NCBI RefSeq assembly: GCF_021545335.1
Contig: NZ_CP089312.1
Location: 6,882,001 to 6,946,000 of the forward strand
Direction: 5' to 3'
DNA from: Streptomyces sp. GQFP
Lineage (GTDB): Bacteria; Actinomycetota; Actinomycetes; Streptomycetales; Streptomycetaceae
DNA: 64,000 nt
In this document: piece after piece, positions 16,921 to 26,158 of the stretch
Layout of the letters: each line of letters begins with the position of its first letter
How positions within the stretch are numbered: the first letter of the stretch is position 1
Made by a program: the position numbers and the translations under genes
The notes under the pieces: model-generated
What the model saw: only the letters and a program-made list of their open reading frames with translations
Databases searched by the model: none
Told to the model about the DNA's origin: nothing

Positions 16921-19900
16921 TTGCACTGGAGACCCACCCGCACACGCGGGAACCGGCAGGGCGGTGGCTGTAGGGCCGGCGCCCGGTCCCGAATAGCGCT
17001 GGCCATCGTCGCCGCACTCACTGCCGAGACGGCCCTTGTCATCGGCGGTACGGGGCAGGCCATGGCGCTGCCCGCGCAGTCGGAAGCCGCGAAAACCACG
17101 GCGGCGAAGGACACGAAGGGCCCGAAGGAGGCTGCCGACATCGCCTCGGCGCGTGTCACGGCCCGTCTGTACGGTCACCGTGTCGAGGCGCTCAGCGAAC
17201 GCACCGAGACGTCGACGACCTGGGCCAACAAGGACGGCTCCCTGACGACGGAGCTGGCCGCGGGCCCCATACGCTTCGAACGCGACGGCGCGTGGGTCGA
17301 CGTGGACGTGGCGCTGGCCGAGCGCGAGGACGGCTCGGTCGCCGCGAAGGCGCACCCGAGCGGGCTCGAACTCGCGGGCAAGGGTGGCACGGTCGTGAAG
17401 TCCCTGGCGGCGGCGGAGGACGCCAAGGCACGCGACCTGGTCACCCTCGGCTCCGGCGACCAGCAGATCACTCTCCAGTGGAAGGGCGGGCTGCCGAAGC
17501 CGAAGCTCGACGGCACGACCGCCCGCTACGAGAACGCTGTTCCCGACGCGGACCTCGTGATCGAGTCGACCCGTACGGGGTTCGAGCAGTACGTGGAGAT
17601 CGGCGAGCGGCCCGCGACCGGCGCTTACTCCTACACCCTGCCCTTGAACGTCGAGGGGCTGCGGGTCAAGCAGTTGAAGGACGGCAGTCTGCTCTTCACC
17701 GACAAGAAGTCGGGCAAGAAGAAGCACGCTGTCATGCCCGCCCCGGTGATGTGGGACGCGACCGTCGACAAGGTGTCCGGCGAGCACACCCGTAAGGCGC
17801 CCGTCGACCTGAAGGTCGTGAAGAACGGGGACAGAGTCGACCTCGTCGTCACCCCGGACGCCGCCTTCCTGGCCGACAAGGACACCAAGTACCCGGTGAC
17901 GGTCGACCCGTCGACCTCGTCCCTGGGCAACGTCTTCGACACCTACGTCCAGCAGGGCGAGACCGTCGACTGGTCGGCCGACACGGAGCTGGACTTCGGC
18001 AACCCGGGCACGACGAACGCCGACGGCACGCCCCGTACGGCACGCTCGTTCATCACCTGGAACACCAAGCCGATCTCCGACGCCCTGGTCTCCAGTGCGA
18101 CGCTGAGCCTGTACAACTTCCACTCGGGCAACACCGACTGCGCCGCCTACCCCTGGCAGGTCTGGTCGACCACGGCCGCGTCGACGTCGTCCCGCTGGGC
18201 CGGCAGCGCCCAGCCCACCTGGGAGGACCTGTACGCCACGTCGACCGAGACCAAGGGCAACTCCGCCTGCACGGCCGACGGCTGGATCAACGCCGACGTC
18301 ACCGACCTGACGCAGGTGTGGGCCTCGGCGAAGAACGCCACCTCGCACATGGGCATCAGGGCCTCCGAGGAGAGCACTTTCTACTCCTGGAAGCGGGTCA
18401 ACTCGGCGAACGCCGCGGCCAACCCGCCCAAGCTGACGGTGACGTACAACTACCGTCCGAAGACCGGCACCGCCCCGCAGGCAGGTCCGCCGTACTTCGT
18501 GGAGAACGGCGCCTGGACGGTCGACAGCACCACCCCGACCCTCCAGGACACCTTCACCGACACCGACGGCGACAAGGTCACCGGCGCGTTCCAGATCCGC
18601 GACGCGGCCACCGACACGCAGGTCGGTGACATCCTCGTGTCGGAGTACGTCCCGTCCGGGCAGCCCGCCCCGGTGACCGTGCCCACGGGTGTGCTGAGCG
18701 ACGGCGGGACGTACAAGTTCCGCACCTCGCCCTACGACGGCACGCACTACAACACCGACTGGTCCGCGTGGACGGCGTTCACCGTGGACGCCACGGCGCC
18801 GTCCGCCCCGGCCGGTGTGACCTCCACCGACTACCCGAACGGCGACTGGGTCAAGGGCGCGGGCCAGGCGGGCACCTTCACCGTCACACCGCCGTCCGGC
18901 TCCGACCACCGCTGGTTCGAGTGGTCGCTCGACGGCGTCGAGTGGACGAAGAAGGACACCGACGGAGCCGACCCGGTCGACATCAGCGTCACTCCGCCGG
19001 AGGACGGCACACAGACGCTCCAGGTGCGCAGCGTGGACGCGGCCGACCACCGTTCCGAGGCGGTCGAGTACACCTTCCACGCGGGCCCCGGTGGTTTCTC
19101 CTCCCCGGACGACGGGACCCGCACGGCCCGCAGGCTGTCGCTCGTCGCCGAAGCAGACGCTTCGACGTACGACTCCGTGACCTTCCTGTGGCGGCGCTCG
19201 GCGGAGGACGACTGGGCCGAAGTGCCCGTCTCCGCCGTGACGGTGGGCGGCGAGGCGCTGTCCGCCTGGCCGCTGCCGTTGACCGACGGCACCAACGAGG
19301 CGGCTGTCTGGGCGGCCACGGACACCGTCGACCCGGACGGCTCCATACAGCTCAAGGCCGACTTCACCGGCCCGGCGGACGCCGTCGCGAGCACCGCCTC
19401 GATCGGCGCCGTGGTGGACCGCAACGCTGATTCCGCCGCCGCCACCGAGGTCGGCCCCGGCCATCTCAACCTGCTCACCGGGGACTTCACGCTCACCGGT
19501 ACGGAGGAGAGTCACTTCGGCCTCTCCGCCTCCCGTACGGCCAAGTCCCGGCAGCCCACCGCCGGCGCCCAGGAAGGGCAGGTGGCGATCTTCGGTGAGG
19601 AGTGGACGTCGGGTGTCGTCGCCGAGGTCACGTCCGCCGGGTACACCCATATCCGCAGGACCTCCGACACCTCCCTCGACGTCGTCACGGACGACGGCTC
19701 CAGCGTCTACTTCACCGCCAAGGCGGACGACGCCGACGGCTGGGTGCCCGAGCCGGGCGGCGAGTCCCTGACCCTGACCGGAACGTTCACCGACGGGTTC
19801 ACGCTGACCGACACCGACGGTGCCGTCTCCACGTTTGCCAAGGTCGCGGCGGGAGCCGAGACGTGGCAGATCACCTCCTCAGGCCTGAGCGGCGTCGAGA

Positions 19901-22900
19901 ACTCCACCACGGACATCGCCTTCGAAGCGGTCACCGTCGACGGCAAGGTCCTCGCCCGTCCGAAACTGCTGGTGGCCGCAGGAGGCGCCATAGAAACCAG
20001 CACCTGTGCCACGGCACCGTCGACGCGCGGCTGCCGGGTACTGGAGTTCGCGTACGCGGACACCACCTCCGCCACCGGCAGCGCCTTCGGCGACTACGCG
20101 GGCCGGGTCAAGGGCCTCACTCTCTGGTCCACCGAGACCGGCGACACCGCGGCCACCGCCCGCACCATCCAGTCGTACGCGTACGACACGTCGGGCCGGC
20201 TGCGTGAAGCCTGGAACCCCCTGATCACCCCCGCCCTGAAGACGTCGTACGCCTACGACTCCACCGGCCGGATCACCAGCCTCACCCCGCCCGGCGAACT
20301 GCCCTGGACCCTGGGCTACGGCAACGCGGGTGGCACCGCCGGCGGCGACGGCATGCTCACCACCGTCACCCGCGCCACCCTGACACAGGGCAGCGCGACG
20401 GAGACGGACGGGCAGGCGGTCACCTCGGTCGTGTACGACGTCCCGCTGTCCGGGGCCACCGCGCCGTACGCGATGAACGCCTCGGCGGTGAAGAACTGGG
20501 GCCAGCTGGACTACCCGACCGACGCGACCGCCGTCTTCCCGGCCGACTCGACTCCCGCGTCCCACAAGGGTGTTGAGCTGACGGCAAGCGGTTACGACCG
20601 TGCCGTTGTTCACTACCTCGACGCCTCGGGCGACGAGGTCAACACCATCGACGAGGCCGGCGGGGTCACCACGACCGAATCGGACAAGTACGGCCATGTC
20701 GTGCGCGGGCTCTCGGCAGGCGGTCATGCCCTCGCCCTCGGCACCACCGACGAGGACAAGGCACGTCTCGACGACCTCGGCATCCGCGCGCTGAGTGTCG
20801 CCGGGAGGGCCCGTCTGCTCTCCACCACCTCGTACTACAACGACAACGGCACCCGTCTGCTGGAGCAGTTCGAGCCGCTGCGCAGGGTCGACCTCACCGA
20901 GGACTTCAAGGACGGCGACACTGTCCTGATCCCTGCGGGCACGTCGGTCGCGGCCCAGCCGTGGACCGTCAACGAATACGACGAAGGCCGGCCCACCGAC
21001 GGCAGCGCCACCGTCAGGAACCAGCTCACGTTGGCGATCTCCGGAGCCCGCGTCCGCGGCTACTACTCGATCATGAGTGAGAAGCGCCTCACGGAAACCC
21101 AGTACGACTGGGCAAAGGGCCTGCCCACGCTCTCCATCGAGGACCCGGGCGGCCTCGGTCTGAACACCAGCACGGAGTACGACGCGCAGGGCCGTGTCAC
21201 GGCCGTCGTCCCCCCGGGCGGCACCGGCGAGGACGCGACCTCGCGCATCACCGTGTACTGGTCCGCCACAGGCGACGGCTGGTGCGAGGGACGCCCCGAG
21301 TGGGTCGGCCTGGAGTGCTGGACCGGCCCGGCGGGCGACATCACGGGCGGCGGTGCCAACCCCGCCCAAGTGGTGGACTCGGCCACCGAGTACGGCTTCT
21401 ACGGACTGGTGACGGAGAAGACCGACACCTCGGGCAGCGAGACCCGTGTCACCACGGTGAGCCACGACTCCGCCGGCCGCGTCAAGAGCAGCCAAGTCGA
21501 CGGCGGCCTCGGCACCGAGGTGACGGGCTCGTCGTTGTCCTACGACACATCGAACGGTCAGATCACCGTCGTGACGTCGGCAGACGGCGGCACGATCTAC
21601 CAGGCGTACGACGCACTCGGCCGCCTCATCTCCTACACGGACGCGGACGAGGGTGTCACCACCACCGAGTACGACGCCTTCGACCGGCCGGTGAAGGTCT
21701 CCGACTCGGTGCCGTCGACGGTGACGTACGCCTACGACCACGCCTCCGAACCGCGTGGCCTGGCCACCACGACGACCGACTCGGTGGCGGGCACGTTCAC
21801 CGCTGAGTACGACGTGGACGGAACGGTCGTGAAGGAGACCATGCCCGGCGGCTACACCATGACCCAGACCGGCGGAAAGGCCGGGCTGTCCAACCAGCGG
21901 ACGTACACCCGGGATTCGGACGGTTCGGTCCTGCTGACCGACACCGTCACGGAGTCGGTCCGCGAGGAATGGACCACCCACTCCGGCGGTGCGGGCGCGG
22001 GCGAGTCACAGGCGTACACGTACGACGCGTTCGGGCGGCTCACCAAGGTCGAGGACACGTACGACAACGTGTGCACCACGCGCGCGTACGCCTTCGACGA
22101 GCGCACCAACCGCACCGGGCTGAGCACGGCGGTGGCCGACAACGGCGCCGACTGCACCACCTCCGGTGCCACGACGGTCTCGCACACGTACGACAGCGCG
22201 AACCGCATCGTGGACTCCGGGTACGAGTACGACGCGTTCGGACGGACCACGGCGATGCCTGACGGCACGTCGATCGCGTACTACACGAACGACCTCGTCC
22301 GGCAGCAGACGGCGGGCACCACCCGCCAGACCTGGGAGCTGGACGCGGCGGGCCGCTTCCGCGGCTGGACCACGGAGTCCAGCGCATCCGGGGCGTGGGC
22401 GCAGACCGGTTCGAAGACCAACCACTACGGCGGTTCTTCGGACAGCCCGCGCTGGATCTCCGACAACACCTCGGGCGGCATCGCCCGTATGGTCACCGGC
22501 CTGTCCGGCGGAATGTCCGCTACAACGGGCGCGGCGAGCACGGTGGTTCTGCAACTCGCCAACCTGCACGGGGACATCAGCCTGATGCTCCCGCTCGACG
22601 CGTCGGCCGCTCCGGTCGTGCTCAGCGCCGACGAGTACGGCAACCAGCGCGAAGGCACCGCCGACGCGCGCTACTCCTGGCTCGGCGGCTACCAGCGCTC
22701 CACGGAGGCCGTGAGCGGGGCGATGCTGATGGGCGTCCGCCTCTACAACCCGGCGACCGGACGGTTCCTCTCGGTCGACCCGGTGTACGGGGGCAACGCG
22801 AACGCCTATGAGTACTGCATGGGCAATCCCGTCAGCAGGGTCGACCTGGACGGGAAGTTCAGCAGGTCCAAGACCCGCTACTACTCCTGGGGCCGCATCT

Positions 22901-23253
22901 CTGCCAAGTACTGGGGGCCCAACTGGGGAACCGGCGTCGGCGGTGTCTCGCTCAAGATCGTGGCGAACAAGCGGTGGACGTACCGGATCGGCGCCTACGG
23001 CTGGGTGACATATACCATCGCCGGAGCGGTGCTCGGGATCTTGGCGATCCTCTTCCCTCCGGCGGCGCCAGTGCTGGGGGTTCTGGCAGGACTGATCATC
23101 ATCAGCCTGGCGATCATCCAGATCGTGGCCCAGAACGCGTCCGCACGCGGGCAATGCCTGCATATCAACGCGGGTGCCTCGGTTTACACCAAGTGGTGGA
23201 TTCCCCGGTATTCGTACGGCCGGTACGCGTATCCCTGGCGAGGCAGTTGCTGA
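16921..23253 (+). CDS. Secreted RHS/YD-repeat protein with membrane-type C-terminal tip
   Basis: 2,110 residues from TTG 16921 (AGGAG nine nt upstream). A signal peptide (IALAIVAALTAETALVIGG..AMA) leads to a DNRLRE-like beta domain (about 320-510), Ig/Fn3-like segments (520-720), then YD repeats (about 1080-1930). The RHS core is GVRLYNPATGRFLSVDPVYG (about residue 1938). The variable tip (about 1980-2110) has a long hydrophobic stretch (ITIAGAVLGIL-type, then VLGVLAGLIIISLAIIQIV) and an aromatic Cys-containing tail (KWWIPRYSYGRYAYPWRGSC). In polymorphic toxins this tip is the effector; here it could be a membrane-acting one (inference). Confidence 0.92.
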   Translation: MHWRPTRTRGNRQGGGCRAGARSRIALAIVAALTAETALVIGGTGQAMALPAQSEAAKTTAAKDTKGPKEAADIASARVTARLYGHRVEALSERTETSTTWANKDGSLTTELAAGPIRFERDGAWVDVDVALAEREDGSVAAKAHPSGLELAGKGGTVVKSLAAAEDAKARDLVTLGSGDQQITLQWKGGLPKPKLDGTTARYENAVPDADLVIESTRTGFEQYVEIGERPATGAYSYTLPLNVEGLRVKQLKDGSLLFTDKKSGKKKHAVMPAPVMWDATVDKVSGEHTRKAPVDLKVVKNGDRVDLVVTPDAAFLADKDTKYPVTVDPSTSSLGNVFDTYVQQGETVDWSADTELDFGNPGTTNADGTPRTARSFITWNTKPISDALVSSATLSLYNFHSGNTDCAAYPWQVWSTTAASTSSRWAGSAQPTWEDLYATSTETKGNSACTADGWINADVTDLTQVWASAKNATSHMGIRASEESTFYSWKRVNSANAAANPPKLTVTYNYRPKTGTAPQAGPPYFVENGAWTVDSTTPTLQDTFTDTDGDKVTGAFQIRDAATDTQVGDILVSEYVPSGQPAPVTVPTGVLSDGGTYKFRTSPYDGTHYNTDWSAWTAFTVDATAPSAPAGVTSTDYPNGDWVKGAGQAGTFTVTPPSGSDHRWFEWSLDGVEWTKKDTDGADPVDISVTPPEDGTQTLQVRSVDAADHRSEAVEYTFHAGPGGFSSPDDGTRTARRLSLVAEADASTYDSVTFLWRRSAEDDWAEVPVSAVTVGGEALSAWPLPLTDGTNEAAVWAATDTVDPDGSIQLKADFTGPADAVASTASIGAVVDRNADSAAATEVGPGHLNLLTGDFTLTGTEESHFGLSASRTAKSRQPTAGAQEGQVAIFGEEWTSGVVAEVTSAGYTHIRRTSDTSLDVVTDDGSSVYFTAKADDADGWVPEPGGESLTLTGTFTDGFTLTDTDGAVSTFAKVAAGAETWQITSSGLSGVENSTTDIAFEAVTVDGKVLARPKLLVAAGGAIETSTCATAPSTRGCRVLEFAYADTTSATGSAFGDYAGRVKGLTLWSTETGDTAATARTIQSYAYDTSGRLREAWNPLITPALKTSYAYDSTGRITSLTPPGELPWTLGYGNAGGTAGGDGMLTTVTRATLTQGSATETDGQAVTSVVYDVPLSGATAPYAMNASAVKNWGQLDYPTDATAVFPADSTPASHKGVELTASGYDRAVVHYLDASGDEVNTIDEAGGVTTTESDKYGHVVRGLSAGGHALALGTTDEDKARLDDLGIRALSVAGRARLLSTTSYYNDNGTRLLEQFEPLRRVDLTEDFKDGDTVLIPAGTSVAAQPWTVNEYDEGRPTDGSATVRNQLTLAISGARVRGYYSIMSEKRLTETQYDWAKGLPTLSIEDPGGLGLNTSTEYDAQGRVTAVVPPGGTGEDATSRITVYWSATGDGWCEGRPEWVGLECWTGPAGDITGGGANPAQVVDSATEYGFYGLVTEKTDTSGSETRVTTVSHDSAGRVKSSQVDGGLGTEVTGSSLSYDTSNGQITVVTSADGGTIYQAYDALGRLISYTDADEGVTTTEYDAFDRPVKVSDSVPSTVTYAYDHASEPRGLATTTTDSVAGTFTAEYDVDGTVVKETMPGGYTMTQTGGKAGLSNQRTYTRDSDGSVLLTDTVTESVREEWTTHSGGAGAGESQAYTYDAFGRLTKVEDTYDNVCTTRAYAFDERTNRTGLSTAVADNGADCTTSGATTVSHTYDSANRIVDSGYEYDAFGRTTAMPDGTSIAYYTNDLVRQQTAGTTRQTWELDAAGRFRGWTTESSASGAWAQTGSKTNHYGGSSDSPRWISDNTSGGIARMVTGLSGGMSATTGAASTVVLQLANLHGDISLMLPLDASAAPVVLSADEYGNQREGTADARYSWLGGYQRSTEAVSGAMLMGVRLYNPATGRFLSVDPVYGGNANAYEYCMGNPVSRVDLDGKFSRSKTRYYSWGRISAKYWGPNWGTGVGGVSLKIVANKRWTYRIGAYGWVTYTIAGAVLGILAILFPPAAPVLGVLAGLIIISLAIIQIVAQNASARGQCLHINAGASVYTKWWIPRYSYGRYAYPWRGSC

Positions 23254-23285
23254 CGCTGCATCGCTCGGCGTAGGCCGCTGACCGT

Positions 23286-23319
23286 GGTTGGGAACGGGCA
23301 CCAGTGCCCGTTCCCAACC
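23286..23319 (+). terminator. Strong hairpin after the RHS gene
   Basis: Perfect 16-bp inverted repeat (arms GGTTGGGAACGGGCAC / GTGCCCGTTCCCAACC, 2-nt centre) 32 bp after the RHS stop. It is not followed by a T run but is strong enough to end or attenuate transcription before the small gene at 23360. Confidence 0.7.
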
Positions 23320-23359
23320 ATCTCAATTCACCCCTCAACCCCTCTCGGAAAGACACCAC

Positions 23360-23539
23360 ATGAGTGTGAACCGTCGCGCCGCGACCTCTTTCGTCCTGGT
23401 CGCAGTCCTGAACGTCGTCATCGGCCTCGTCTTCACCATCACGGAGGGGCGCGCCTTCGGAGCCCCGCTGTTCTGGCTGTCCACCGGCTTCTTCGCGGGC
23501 GCCTGGTACTTCGAGAGGAAGTCCGCCGCCCGTGACTGA
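23360..23539 (+). CDS. Small two-helix membrane protein, candidate RHS immunity
   Basis: 59 residues from ATG 23360 with GGAAAG eight nt upstream: MSVNRRAATSFVLVAVLNVV, then a second hydrophobic stretch (LFWLSTGFFAGAWYFERK). Flanked on both sides by hairpin terminators. Position directly behind a toxin-tip gene is where immunity genes lie, but no family is recognised. Confidence 0.6.
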   Translation: MSVNRRAATSFVLVAVLNVVIGLVFTITEGRAFGAPLFWLSTGFFAGAWYFERKSAARD

Positions 23540-23586
23540 CGTGCGATCTGTGGGCAACCACACGAGCTGACACGGTCAAGGCGCAG

Positions 23587-23616
23587 AGGCGGAGCCGGCG
23601 GTGTCCGGCTCCGCCT
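23587..23616 (+). terminator. Rho-independent terminator
   Basis: AGGCGGAGCCGG and CCGGCTCCGCCT form a perfect 12-bp stem with a 6-nt loop followed by TTGT. It ends the small membrane gene at 23360. Confidence 0.75.
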
Positions 23617-23654
23617 TTGTCATGAGTCGCGGCCTCCAGGCCGCTGCGAAAGGT

Positions 23655-23852
23655 ATGTGGGCAAAAGTGAAAAAGCGGGGGATTGCGCCGCGGGCGCAAG
23701 GTGCGGTGATGTGGAGCCTGGCGATCGCGATCAATACGACGGGAGTCGTGCTCGGCTACCTGTGGGGGCCCGAGGCACTTCTGCAGCTCCTGGTCCCCGG
23801 CGTCGGCTCGATCATTGCGGCAGGGCTTGTCAGTTACAGCATCAGAAAGTGA
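23655..23852 (+). CDS. Small membrane protein, second candidate immunity or accessory protein
   Basis: 65 residues from ATG 23655 (AAAGG just upstream): MWAKVKKRGIAPRAQGAVMW followed by two hydrophobic helices (SLAIAINTTGVVLGYLWG, LLVPGVGSIIAAGLVSYSI). An upstream in-frame GTG at 23601 lies inside the terminator hairpin and was rejected. No recognised family. Confidence 0.45.
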   Translation: MWAKVKKRGIAPRAQGAVMWSLAIAINTTGVVLGYLWGPEALLQLLVPGVGSIIAAGLVSYSIRK

Positions 23853-23958
23853 CGGGTTCCACTTCCGCCCCGGCGCTGGTGAAAGTGGCACCGGCCGGGC
23901 GGTACGTACTCTTCGTGACGGACGACCAGGCAGCACCGTTCGGCTGAGCTGCGGCGAT

Positions 23959-23974
23959 GTAAGAGTTCCGTCAT
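23959..23974 (+). promoter_or_regulatory. Shared 16-bp motif upstream of interrupted DM13 gene
   Basis: GTAAGAGTTCCGTCAT, 80 bp before the ATG at 24054. Related sites occur at 43754 (DM13 paralogue), 34799 and 58533; the two halves (TAAG and GTCA) repeat with 11-bp phasing. A second conserved block CCGTTGAATGGGG follows 30 bp later in both DM13 promoters. Confidence 0.5.
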
Positions 23975-24226
23975 CTCCCAGGGGGTACGCGACGGCCCCG
24001 CCGTTCCGTTGAATGGGGACCGGCAGGAAGCTCCTTGGAGAGGCGAGGCGGGAATGGGACGCGTGCGGAAGGTGCTGGGCAGGCCGTGGATCATTGGGGT
24101 GCTGGTGGTGGCCATGGCCGGGGCGGGCTTCGGGCTGTACTGGTTCCAGCCGTGGAATGAGGTTCCCCCGAGATGCGAGGAAAGGTGACAGCAGGTCAGA
24201 TGGGTCTCATGAGAGGAGCCCAGACG

Positions 24227-24535
24227 ATGCCTGCCCCGAGGAAGTACCCCCTGGAGTTGCGTGAGCGTGCGGTGCGGATGTACCGGACTGCCGAGCCGAA
24301 GCCCGTGATCCGCCGCATGGCCGAGGAACTCGGCGTGCATCACGAAGCCCTGCGGAACTGGATCCGGCAGGCCGAGGCCGATGCCGGCGAGCGGGATGAC
24401 CTGCTCACCACCGAAGAGAAGAACGAGCTCGCCCAGCTGCGGCGCGAGGTGCGGGACCTGCGCCGTGCCAATGAGGTCCTGCGGACGGCCTCGGCTTTTT
24501 TCGCCGCGCAGCTCGACCCGACCCGGCCCAGGTGA
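24227..24535 (+). CDS. IS3-family transposase OrfA (HTH, leucine zipper)
   Basis: 102 residues from ATG 24227 (AGGAG about nine nt upstream; ATG 24173 would extend it). MPAPRKYPLELRERAVRMY and the following HTH match HTH_Tnp_1/IS3 OrfA; the end is a coiled-coil (NELAQLRREVRDLRRANEVL). It binds the IS ends and is normally made in excess over the OrfAB fusion. Confidence 0.9.
   Translation: MPAPRKYPLELRERAVRMYRTAEPKPVIRRMAEELGVHHEALRNWIRQAEADAGERDDLLTTEEKNELAQLRREVRDLRRANEVLRTASAFFAAQLDPTRPR
24496..24502 (+). promoter_or_regulatory. Programmed -1 frameshift site T_TTT_TTC
   Basis: The heptamer T TTT TTC is in the zero frame of orfA (..GCT TTT TTC GCC..). A -1 slip joins orfA to the orfB frame (..FF then RRAARPDPAQVRALLD), making the OrfAB transposase typical of IS3 elements. 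Confidence 0.75.
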
Positions 24536-25452
24536 GAGCGCTCCTCGACGAGCACCCGCACCTGGGGGTCGAGCCCGTACTGCGGGAACTGCACATCCCC
24601 TCCTCCACCTACTACCGCTGGCGCCAGGCCGAGAAGGACCCCTGCGAGCGAATCCGCCAGGACACCGAGCTGACCGGGCAGATCCGGCAGATCCACCAGG
24701 ATTCCGGCGGGATCTACGGATCGCCCAGGATCCATGCCGTCCTGAAGCGCGAGGGCGTCCACGTCGGCCGCAAGCGGGTCGAGCGGCTCATGCGCCAGGC
24801 CGGCCTGGCCGGGATCAGCCCCCGCAGGAGCAAGGGCTTCACCCGCCGCGACCCGGACGCCGATCTCGCCCCTGACCTGGTGCAACGCGACTTCACGGCA
24901 CCCGCACCGAACCGGCTGTGGGTCACCGACCTGACCATGATCCCCACCCTGGAGGGGCCACTGTGGCTGTCGGCGATCCGCGATGCCTTCTCCCGCAGAG
25001 TCGTGGCCTGGGAGACCTCCGCCCACGCGGACGCCGACCTGGTCCTCACCTCGCTCGAGTACGCGCTGGCCAGCCGAGAGGTCGCCCCCGGCAAACTCGT
25101 CCACCATGCCGACCACGGCACGCAATACACATCCATCAAGCTCACAACACGCCTGGTCAGAGCAGGGATCCAGGCGTCCATGGGCTCGGTCGGCGACTCC
25201 TTCGACAATGCCCTGGCCGAGAACCTGTGGATGCTGGTCAAGACCGAGTGCATCCGCGGCCGCGTCTTCGCGACCAGGGCCGAGGCGAACCTCGCGCTCT
25301 TCGAGTACATCGACGGCTTCTACAACCCCCGCCGCATCCAGAAGCGTCTCGGCTACCTCAGCCCCGTCGAGTTCGAGGAGAAGCACTACGCCGACCAGGC
25401 AACGGCCGAACCAGTGAACCTGAAACCACGTCAACCCGCCCTGACCTGCTAG
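24532..25452 (+). CDS. IS3-family transposase OrfB (DDE integrase core)
   Basis: 306 residues if started at GTG 24532, but more likely translated as an OrfAB fusion. HTH_21-like region (GIYGSPRIHAVLKREGVHVG), then an rve/DDE core: Asp in LWVTDLTMI, Asp in HHADHGTQYTS, Glu in NALAENLWMLVKTE, and the final YNPRRIQKRLGYLSPVEFE. Intact catalytic triad. Confidence 0.92.
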   Translation: MRALLDEHPHLGVEPVLRELHIPSSTYYRWRQAEKDPCERIRQDTELTGQIRQIHQDSGGIYGSPRIHAVLKREGVHVGRKRVERLMRQAGLAGISPRRSKGFTRRDPDADLAPDLVQRDFTAPAPNRLWVTDLTMIPTLEGPLWLSAIRDAFSRRVVAWETSAHADADLVLTSLEYALASREVAPGKLVHHADHGTQYTSIKLTTRLVRAGIQASMGSVGDSFDNALAENLWMLVKTECIRGRVFATRAEANLALFEYIDGFYNPRRIQKRLGYLSPVEFEEKHYADQATAEPVNLKPRQPALTC

Positions 25453-26158
25453 TCAGCCACTCCCGCACAGCGGGGGAACCTCAAAGCTGTGGCAGGACGA
25501 GACGGTGCAGGAGGCGCTGCCCGGCGTGGCGGAGGCGTCCGCCCCTCCCACGGTGGCACCGTCCGGGTCTCCCTTCGCATCACCCTCCGTGCCGGACACG
25601 CTGGCGGGCGGTGAGCTCATCAGCCACGAGCATGCGACGTCGGGCACGGTGAAACTTGTACGGCTGGTCGACGGCTCCCATGTCGTACGGCTGGAGAACT
25701 TCGACACCAGCAACGGGCCGGATCTGCGCGTGTGGCTGACCGACGCGCCGGTGAAGGAGGGTATGGCCGGCTGGCGTGTCTTCGACGACGGGGAGTACGT
25801 CAGCCTCGGCAGGCTGAAGGGCAACAAGGGCAGCCAGAACTATGCGGTGCCCGAGGACGTCGATCTGTCCCGGTACAGCAGCGTCAGCATCTGGTGCGAC
25901 CGCTTCGACGTCTCCTTCGGCGCCGCCGAACTCGCCCAGGTCTGACCGGGGTTCAGAATCAGCCGGCCGTCCCTCGGCCAGGCCGAGTTCACGCGTTCCG
26001 TGCGTGTTTCATTTCGAACCCACCGCCACAGCCGTCGCGGCAGTCGGTTCGGTCAGTACGCTCACCCCTGTCGCCCCGACGATGCCCAGCCGAAGCGGCG
26101 TAGTGCTTGTGGAGCCTCCTTGGCAGGCTGCCGCAGCGATGTCCGAGAGTGCGTCTCC

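Larger units (their letters stand above)
24158..25483 (+). mobile_element. IS3-family insertion sequence, 1,326 bp
   Basis: Ends are 13-bp perfect inverted repeats (TGAGGTTCCCCCG at 24158-24170; complement at 25471-25483) with the TG..CA termini of the IS3 family. It contains orfA and orfB overlapping in the -1 register with a canonical slippery site. Comparing the flanks with the intact paralogue gives an apparent 2-bp AA duplication; IS3 elements more often make 3-4 bp. Both frames are open, so the element may still be active. Confidence 0.9.
24054..25945 (+). pseudogene. DM13-domain membrane-anchored protein gene interrupted by an IS3 element
   Basis: The 5' part (24054-24157) encodes MGRVRKVLGRPWIIGVLVVA plus the rest of the TM anchor to ..WFQPWN; the 3' part (25484-25945) resumes as LWQDETVQEALPG.. 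and contains a full DM13 domain (TSGTVKLVRLVDGSHVVRLE, DLRVWLTDAP, SIWCDRFDVSFG). The intact paralogue at 43848 shows the uninterrupted join (..QPWKLWQDE..). The IS split the codon at the membrane/extracellular boundary. No full-length product is expected; the 3' domain has no signal peptide of its own. Confidence 0.85.

Noticed and set aside
16855..19650. A 931-codon minus-strand frame antisense to the RHS gene
   Set aside because: No domain signature and an Arg/Gly/Val-biased composition; it mirrors the codon bias of the RHS gene.
23601..23654. GTG start for the second small membrane protein
   Set aside because: It lies inside the terminator hairpin at 23587-23616, so translation from there is unlikely.
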